Positions 57,560-64,000 of a DNA stretch of 64,000 nt are shown here, one piece after another. Below the pieces are notes generated by a model that worked only from the letters and a program-made list of their open reading frames with translations, ran no database searches and had not been told where the DNA came from. The DNA lies in contig JANTQF010000134.1 of NCBI GenBank assembly GCA_032988165.1, forward strand, positions 1 to 64,000, in the 5' to 3' direction. Made by a program: the position numbers and the translations under genes. This DNA comes from Emmonsiellopsis sp. PD_33. Taxonomy: Eukaryota > Ascomycota > Eurotiomycetes > Onygenales > Ajellomycetaceae. Each line of letters opens with the position of its first letter. The first letter of the stretch is position 1.

Positions 57560-60500
57560 TGTGCCAAAAATCCCGCATCAACCTCACATGAACATTCGAA
57601 AGGGGGGAGGGAAACTGAGGGAGGAAAGGCGGCGGCAGAATCGAAGGGGGGTGTGTTGCAAGCGAACCTGGAAAGGGCAATTGACGACAAAGCCCGCCGC
57701 AGGCAGGTCTCCAACAGTCTAAATCACACAACGAAGACCTAGAGAGCAGAGAGAGAGAAGGTCAGCAGTCTGGAGGAATTTCATCGGGGCTCTGTGTTTT
57801 TCCCAGTTCTCCCTAGCGGAAGATTGCCACAGGGGGAGAATGTGGGCCGCGGATGGAGACACAGGATGGAGAAGACAAGGGCAAATCAAAGGAACAGCGA
57901 GGACGGACTGGAGCAGGCGCGCCAATAGCAGCAGGAATTGAGCCAGAAGATGACGGGTGGGCTTGGGGGGAGCGGATGGATGGGCTGTTTAGGATTTAGG
58001 GGCGGACTGGAGGCAACGTACGCATCAAAACCGGCGCTTGTCGCAGGAGGGAGACGAGACAGCGCAGAAAGAGGCCAAGCAGAGCAGAGCAGAGCAGGCC
58101 AGGAGAGAGGACTCAGGACTCAGGACTCAGGAGGGAGGAGGCAGACTAGCAGAGTTAGACTGGTGGAGAGAGCAGACGGAGCGGGTGCCAGGTGGGCGCT
58201 GGACGGCGAGAGAGGATGGGCGATGGGCGATGGGCGCTGGGCAGGTCGACGGGAAGCGCAGGTGGAGCGGGGGGTACCTGGCCAGCCGCCCAATTGCGGC
58301 GGGGACAGAAGTACCTGTGGCTGCTAGTGCCGCTAGACTGCCTGGGCTGGCAAAATATTATGGAGAGTCGCATTGTCGGCGGCGTGGATGCATGCAGAAT
58401 GCAGAATGCGCCCGTGGTTTGGGGATATTCAATAATTAGTTACACTCCATGCTATGGGTTATGGGTTATCAGTTACTACCCCAGACTGGTGCTCCCAACC
58501 CGTGTTAGAACGAGAGAGCGGCCATGTCTCAGCGTCCTTGCAATCCAACACCCTTCTACGCTCTTTTATTAAGTCAACCCGGGTCTCTGCAGCAGAACCA
58601 GCTCCATCCATCTACGCCCCCTTACAGTCGGTCATGGCTTTGACGCGGCGCATCAGACGCAAACACATGCGCAATCTCGACTTATCCCGCTATCAATACT
58701 CATGCCACCGTCCAACGCCAAAAAAGAAATAACTACAAACGGTCGAGCCCGAAGCATGTCACTCTGATGATCGTCCCGGAATTGCGACATCCAGCGCCAT
58801 TTGGTGGCACGCTGTTCCTGAGTCCTGACACCAGCAGTCAATCGGAGCTATCGATTCAGAAAAAGAAACGGTCCCAAAAAGAAAAGAGGGCAAGACGACT
58901 GGCAACTTCAAGACGCAGGAAAAAGCAACCTCGCTGGAAAAAAGAAAAGCACAAAAACAAAGTTGGGGGCGAGAGCGATGGCGCGCCCTAGAAGTCCCGT
59001 CGAATGTCCATGGAACCGTGAAAGCAAATCTTACACCAAAACTTGGCCGGGCGATAAGCTTTCCCAGGTTTTTTTTTTGTCAATATCCTCTTTCCTTTCG
59101 ATTATTAAGGACAGTCGTTCGTTCATGATTGCAGATTGCTGCCCAGCTGTGAGGAGAACAGCTCTTGGACACCGAACCTACCCCGTAGAAACGGAAACCG
59201 CAGCCTCACCGATGTCTCACGGTCCTGGGATGAGAAATGCGATACACTTCCAAGTTCCAGCTCGACATGGCACATTCCGCCCGACCTCATGACTATCCAC
59301 TCCCGTTCCGGCGTTGAGCACCACAGTCGCTCAAGGATGGCGATACTCAAAAGGCTTGGAGTAACTGACGATAATACCCGTGGGAAGGAATTGCTCACCG
59401 TAGTTGCGGATTTGATGTGGCAAGCAACTCCCGGGATCTGGAATCTGCAGAAACTCCTGTTCCCATCTTCAAAAAGCGCTTTTAGGTCTTTTCGTATACG
59501 TTATATTATCCCAAGATGAGAAAGAACTCGTCGTATTCTTGGTGGTCCATATTTCCTACATGTCAACAGCAAGCCCAGTTTCTTGCCACTCTGCCATGAC
59601 TAGAAAATCTTGGAGTCTGCAACCCAAACACCGCTAAATATCCTGTGCGATCGGAATGCTCCCTCCCCTCCCCAGAAAAACAAAAGAAATAATGAAACCA
59701 CAACTCCAACCGAACCCGATCTCTCCTCACCGCCGAGTTTGTGTCTCGCAACACTTCCCGACCGCCTCCCATTCGCTAGCCCTCGTAAATAATCGGCTGC
59801 CTCCTTGTCGTTGAACAAGTTTGACGGTCAGGGCTACGGAAACCAACCCCAAGGAGCAATCCTTTTTTGGTTATCTTGCCTTGCGCATTGCGCCTGATTT
59901 AACAGGACAGTGCAAAATACTTTATTATTTTCATCCGACGATTTCTAGCCATTTTGATACGTGTAGTTACTTCATACCAGCCACATCTCATCATCCCCTC
60001 CAAAGCCATGAGACCATTGATAGAATATCGCCTTCATTACATTTTAGTCCCCAAGACATGTCAGATCTCCCATTAACTAACTAATAACTACGGAGTACTA
60101 CATTGTCACGCAGAGCACAAGTAGTTACCCCAAAAACTCTCCCCCCGACTTCTCCCCGTTTTTTATCTTAACCCCTGAAAAACCTGCTCGCGAGCATAGT
60201 TACGTTAAGCCCCCATCACAAGTTTCCATAAAATTTCGAAAAAAACTCAGCTCCTCGGAACCTTTTAATTGATGAAGCGACCACTCACAACTTATTAATT
60301 GTCTATTTTAGTAACTGCATGATACATGAAGAATAACTTTAACTATCCCTACACACTGCAACACAATGCAGGAACTAGCCACAGACAGCCATAGCTAGTT
60401 CACTTCGCTTCCGCAAATAATATGGATAGAATCCCGGCTCCCTTTAACACCCGACCCCCGACTCCGACCCCCCGCCTTGACCGTTCGAACCCCTGCTCAA

Positions 60501-63500
60501 TGCTCAGCTATGTACAGGTGTCCCGTGTCGACTGTAGACTGTAGTTACCGTGTACCCCAGGAACCCACCGGGTAAAAAAGAAACACTACGCCGTATCCAG
60601 TCATCAAAAATTGCAAAAATAAGGGGGAAAACGGGGATCATCGCGCTCCGCTTCTCCACCTCTCTGCCTCCGAGTTAGTTTAACTTTTAGTTAAGTTAGT
60701 TCAATCCATCTGCAGCAAGCAAGCCTAAAAATTTGTTTCATGAGAACCTTTTCTTTTTTTCCCCTTTCCCTGGGCCTTCATGCTCCTGTTTTCAGTTGGT
60801 TTTGTTTCATCATGGTCTGTGCGTGGATGGATGTGTTGGGGTTTGTGGTTTATACTAGTGGTTTTTATGTGGTGGTTGGTGGTGGTGGTTGGTTTTGGGG
60901 ATTGGCGGATGCCTGCAGGGTAGGTTACTATTCAACAGACACACGCAACGGACACATGCAAATACATGCCATGGAATAGGAGGATATTTGTTGATAGATA
61001 CGTAACTAACTATGTATCATGCTTTGTTGTAGAGGAGGATGTAATTGACTGCTGTTATTACTAGTTACTAATTATTCAGGAGGTAGGTAAGCAGTTTCAA
61101 AAAATCAGAAGCCAGGATCCATATTGACACTGGGGTTTGTTTTTAGCCTTGTTCCTGGCTAAGTTATTATTTAATATTAGTTTAACTACTGCTGCTGCTG
61201 CAGATGTTGTCACCTCCATCAGGTCTGGTTTTCGTTGCACTGTATTTTTTGGATGGATTATTTAATGGATAAGTAACTAGGTAGGGATCAATTCAGGCCT
61301 GGGCTTCTGTTTGTTTCTTACCGCAGGAATGGGCGTGGCTATTATCTGTTGACGCGGTGGATGTCATTGATATCATTATGTCTCTCCTTGCTTTGGCAAC
61401 ATCTGGAGCTATTTATGGGCTGTACAGTACCAAAGGTGATCAACAAGCATAATTAATACATAGCAATAACTAGTATATATATTTGGTGGCAACGATTGGA
61501 ATCCTGAACAACCACACTTATCATATATCACTGACATCGTCAACGATCTATGCAGCTTCATTTCAAGAGATAACTAGCTCATCCTGCATGGTATCACACC
61601 GTAAACGCCATCCCCATCCCTATCCCCATTCCCTCCCCTCCCTCTTGCTCAACAGCAGTCCTCCCACCCATCCATCACCAGTTCACCACCCACATTGTAC
61701 ACACAATGCCAAACCCGTTGGCGCACGACGGCGTCGACGGGACACACACACGGGTTGATTGTCACTTGGGGCTGGCCGTTGAAACGGGGGTGGCACTAAC
61801 ACGGCTGATCTGTGGAGATCAAACGGTGGAGGGAAGAAAAAAAAGAAAAGAAATCTGGGGATTTTTCAAAACAAATAAATAAAATAAGAAAATATAAAAC
61901 TATAAAGGTCCTGCCAAATTCCAATGTGAACGATGGAGAGGAGGAGTTACGCACGGACAAAAAAGGTTCCATGTTTCAGGATCGTGGGGCAAATATCAGC
62001 CATCAACCTGCTGATGAGAACTAGAGCTCGCTAAAAGGGATTTGCTCCTTTTCTGCGGAATTTGCCTTGCCAACGTACGAAATGCAGGTCAGCAGCCGAT
62101 GCTATTTAGAGCGTGGGATGGTAATAACATTCGCTAGGAACTCGGGCTGTTATCAAGTACTATCGATTCATTCGTGTTTCCGTGTTGTTGCCAATTGCAA
62201 AGGAGAGAGAGTTCCTGTCTTGTGGTTTGGAGATATCCGAGGATCTGGCGGTGAAAGAAGGGGCCAGGATAACTCACGAACCCAACCCAATGCCTCTGGA
62301 GTCTTGATCTTCAACTCGTTGGACCTCAGCATACGAATCACCCCCGTGTTTGTTTCTCTTGACTCAATTGATTGATGCTGGTAGCTGGGAGCCTTCTCTC
62401 GAACTCCCCGAGCCTCCTCTCAAGGGCTGGATTTCAGATCTCAATCTCCTAGCCCAGCATTGATTCTATTTTCGGAAAATAACTACTTCATTAGTTCAGG
62501 GGATATCTTTTATGTCCCCCTCTCATTCCATGACGCTGATGATGGGAACCCCGAGGAATGTACGAAATGCCCAAATCTATGCAGGGTTAGACCTAAACAC
62601 TATATACTGCTGCCACGCATCATGACATGGAGTAGATGATGCACACTTGTCCGTTTTATGGCAAAACCACTCCCATTTTGGAGAATATGATAACTAGTGT
62701 TTTATGGTTAGTTGTTAAATGAACCATATATGCCATCCACGAGCCTCAGCTTTCAAAATGGGGGATGTTCCTCCGAGCAACCATCAACCATCACCTGGTT
62801 GTTTCTAATTCCGTCAATTCACATTCAAAGCTGGGATGGAGCAAGTTACATTCATGTTTCACTCATGGAAATACAGCCATTATTTTATTTTCATGTCTTC
62901 TTCATCACTGTTTTTTACGCGTGGGAAAGGGGGATATCTTACCCCTATTATTCCACCGAGTATTTACTTACTTCCCACTTTGCCGAGAACAATAATCCAG
63001 GACCAGGTTGAAGAGACCAGTTGCAATAAACAAGCGGTCTCTTTATGCTGCTTGCTGCTGGCTATGCCTTTCCTTTCATATGACATCTCGAGTGGAATGC
63101 CTTCAGCCGTGATAGCCAGCCATACTTAAGTTCACTTGAGACTCGATGAGCGTGAAACTGAGCATAGTCCCAGAGAAAAATATTATCATAGGATACTTGT
63201 GTTGAGAATTGTTTTTTGGGGCATGCTTCTCTCTTCCTCCTAGATATTGTCATCTTGCCTAGGGGTTTAAACCGGTTTCCGGCCCTAGATCACCTACGCT
63301 GTTATTGATATATCACAGTGGAGAGGAAGAAAAGGGTTATATAGGTAAGATAACTTAGCTACTAAGTTGTTAGCATTATTACTGAGAAAAAGAGTGATCA
63401 TAGGGAGGGTTATCGTTCAACATGGTTCCCGGAGATAGCTCAATTACAGGGCTTGCGTTGAGATTGATTCTTGGATAGGCAGTCCAGCATAGCCGCTGGA

Positions 63501-64000
63501 GATAGCATGGCTATGAGCTCCAAGATGGGATATGGCTCTTTATTAGACCCATGGCATGGTCCCTCCTTTCATTCTAATATAATACGAAGATGGTATTTAT
63601 ATTTCTCAGGGCGAGCATCCCTCAGCATCATTCAAAAGTTGAATCATTTACTTGATAATGCCCCCATTTATAACTACCTGTCTCTGATGATTACACCAAA
63701 CTATTACCTTTGATTTATTCATGGTATGGCTCCATAAATGGTATGAATACCTTGTTTGAATCACGTTGGGACATATTCCCCTATAAAAAAGTCGGGGTCA
63801 GGGGTAGGTCTAAGCCTAAGGGTTAGGAACAGGTCCTTAGGAATAGCGAAAGGTTAGAGTTAGCCACGGTGTTATAATCCAAGTGATATGGATTTTATGT
63901 TTCATTCCATGAACCCCAATAAAGTATAGCAGTTTTTAAAAAAGAGGATGATGCCTAAGAAGATAGGATTCTCAACATGGACCCTATCACCCTCCCCTGT
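57560..64000. other. 6.4-kb region without a supported gene
   Basis: The first kilobase holds the promoter and leader of the upstream minus-strand gene and a cluster of short tandem duplications. Beyond that, all ORFs are under about 130 codons, lack motifs, and show no phase-consistent splicing that I could find. The last 1.5 kb is AT-rich. No tRNA, rRNA, snRNA or transposon protein was recognised. It may be the long upstream region of a gene to the right. Confidence 0.45.
58080..58245 (+). repeat. Cluster of short direct repeats
   Basis: Three neighbouring slippage-type repeats: AGAGC about three times (58081-58096), GGACTCA three times (58109-58130) and GATGGGC or GATGGGC-like about four times (58215-58242). 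All lie upstream of the large minus-strand gene. Confidence 0.75.

Noticed and set aside
60470..60510. GTTCGAACCCC, possible tRNA T-loop
   Set aside because: Flanks do not form a T-arm stem and there is no A box at the right distance.
63780..63870. Telomere-like GGTTAG words (AAGGGTTAGG, AAAGGTTAGAGTTAG)
   Set aside because: Only one near-perfect copy amid degenerate words; no tandem TTAGGG array, so not a telomere remnant.
1..64000. Secondary-metabolite cluster, CRISPR array or intact transposon
   Set aside because: No PKS, NRPS, terpene cyclase, reverse transcriptase, transposase, integrase or repeat-spacer array was seen on either strand.

Overview
The window is nuclear DNA of a filamentous ascomycete. 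Genes are densely spaced and split by short GT-AG introns (about 50-240 nt), intergenic runs are T-rich or CT-rich, and the proteins have fungal-type architectures: Tvp23, Erv25, fungal Med1, a CnjB-like zinc-knuckle protein, a Dal5-type permease and GH79. The protein set fits Eurotiomycetes, perhaps Onygenales given the long spacers; that placement is inference from remembered family sequences, not a search. Exon structures below were joined by hand, and every joined gene keeps its reading phase from ATG to stop.

Layout. 0-6 kb: the 5' part of a CitE/CLYBL-like gene (-), tvp23 (+), then two (-) lipid-catabolism genes, an acyl-CoA dehydrogenase ending SKI and an enoyl-CoA hydratase/isomerase ending SKL, both apparently peroxisomal. 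6.7-10.7 kb: a tandem pair of paralogous SANT/Myb-like coiled-coil proteins. 11.3-13.4 kb: an F-box protein that starts with tiny exons. 14.4-16.7 kb: a 13-exon protein with eleven CCHC knuckles. 19-25 kb: a sugar transporter and a Dal5-type anion permease. 25.6-29.4 kb: an orphan mitochondrial protein and Mediator subunit 1, divergently transcribed. 33.3-34.8 kb: glutamine synthetase. 37-42 kb: a second sugar transporter and a secreted GH79 glycosidase. 43.6-46.7 kb: an HMCES/SRAP DNA-crosslink protein and a mitochondrial Mgr3-like TPR protein, divergent. 47.9-52.3 kb: RACK1/Cpc2 with a U24-type C/D snoRNA in its last intron, the SDH assembly factor Sdh5 and the p24 protein Erv25. 53.5-57.6 kb: a 1331-residue mostly disordered protein with an N-terminal H2A-like stretch and five copies of a short linear motif. 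57.6-64 kb: no convincing gene.

Most genes are unlinked housekeeping functions. The clear functional linkages are the peroxisomal beta-oxidation pair, the tandem SANT paralogues, and the snoRNA inside a ribosomal-protein-like host gene. I saw no secondary-metabolite cluster, intact transposon, tRNA, rRNA or CRISPR array.
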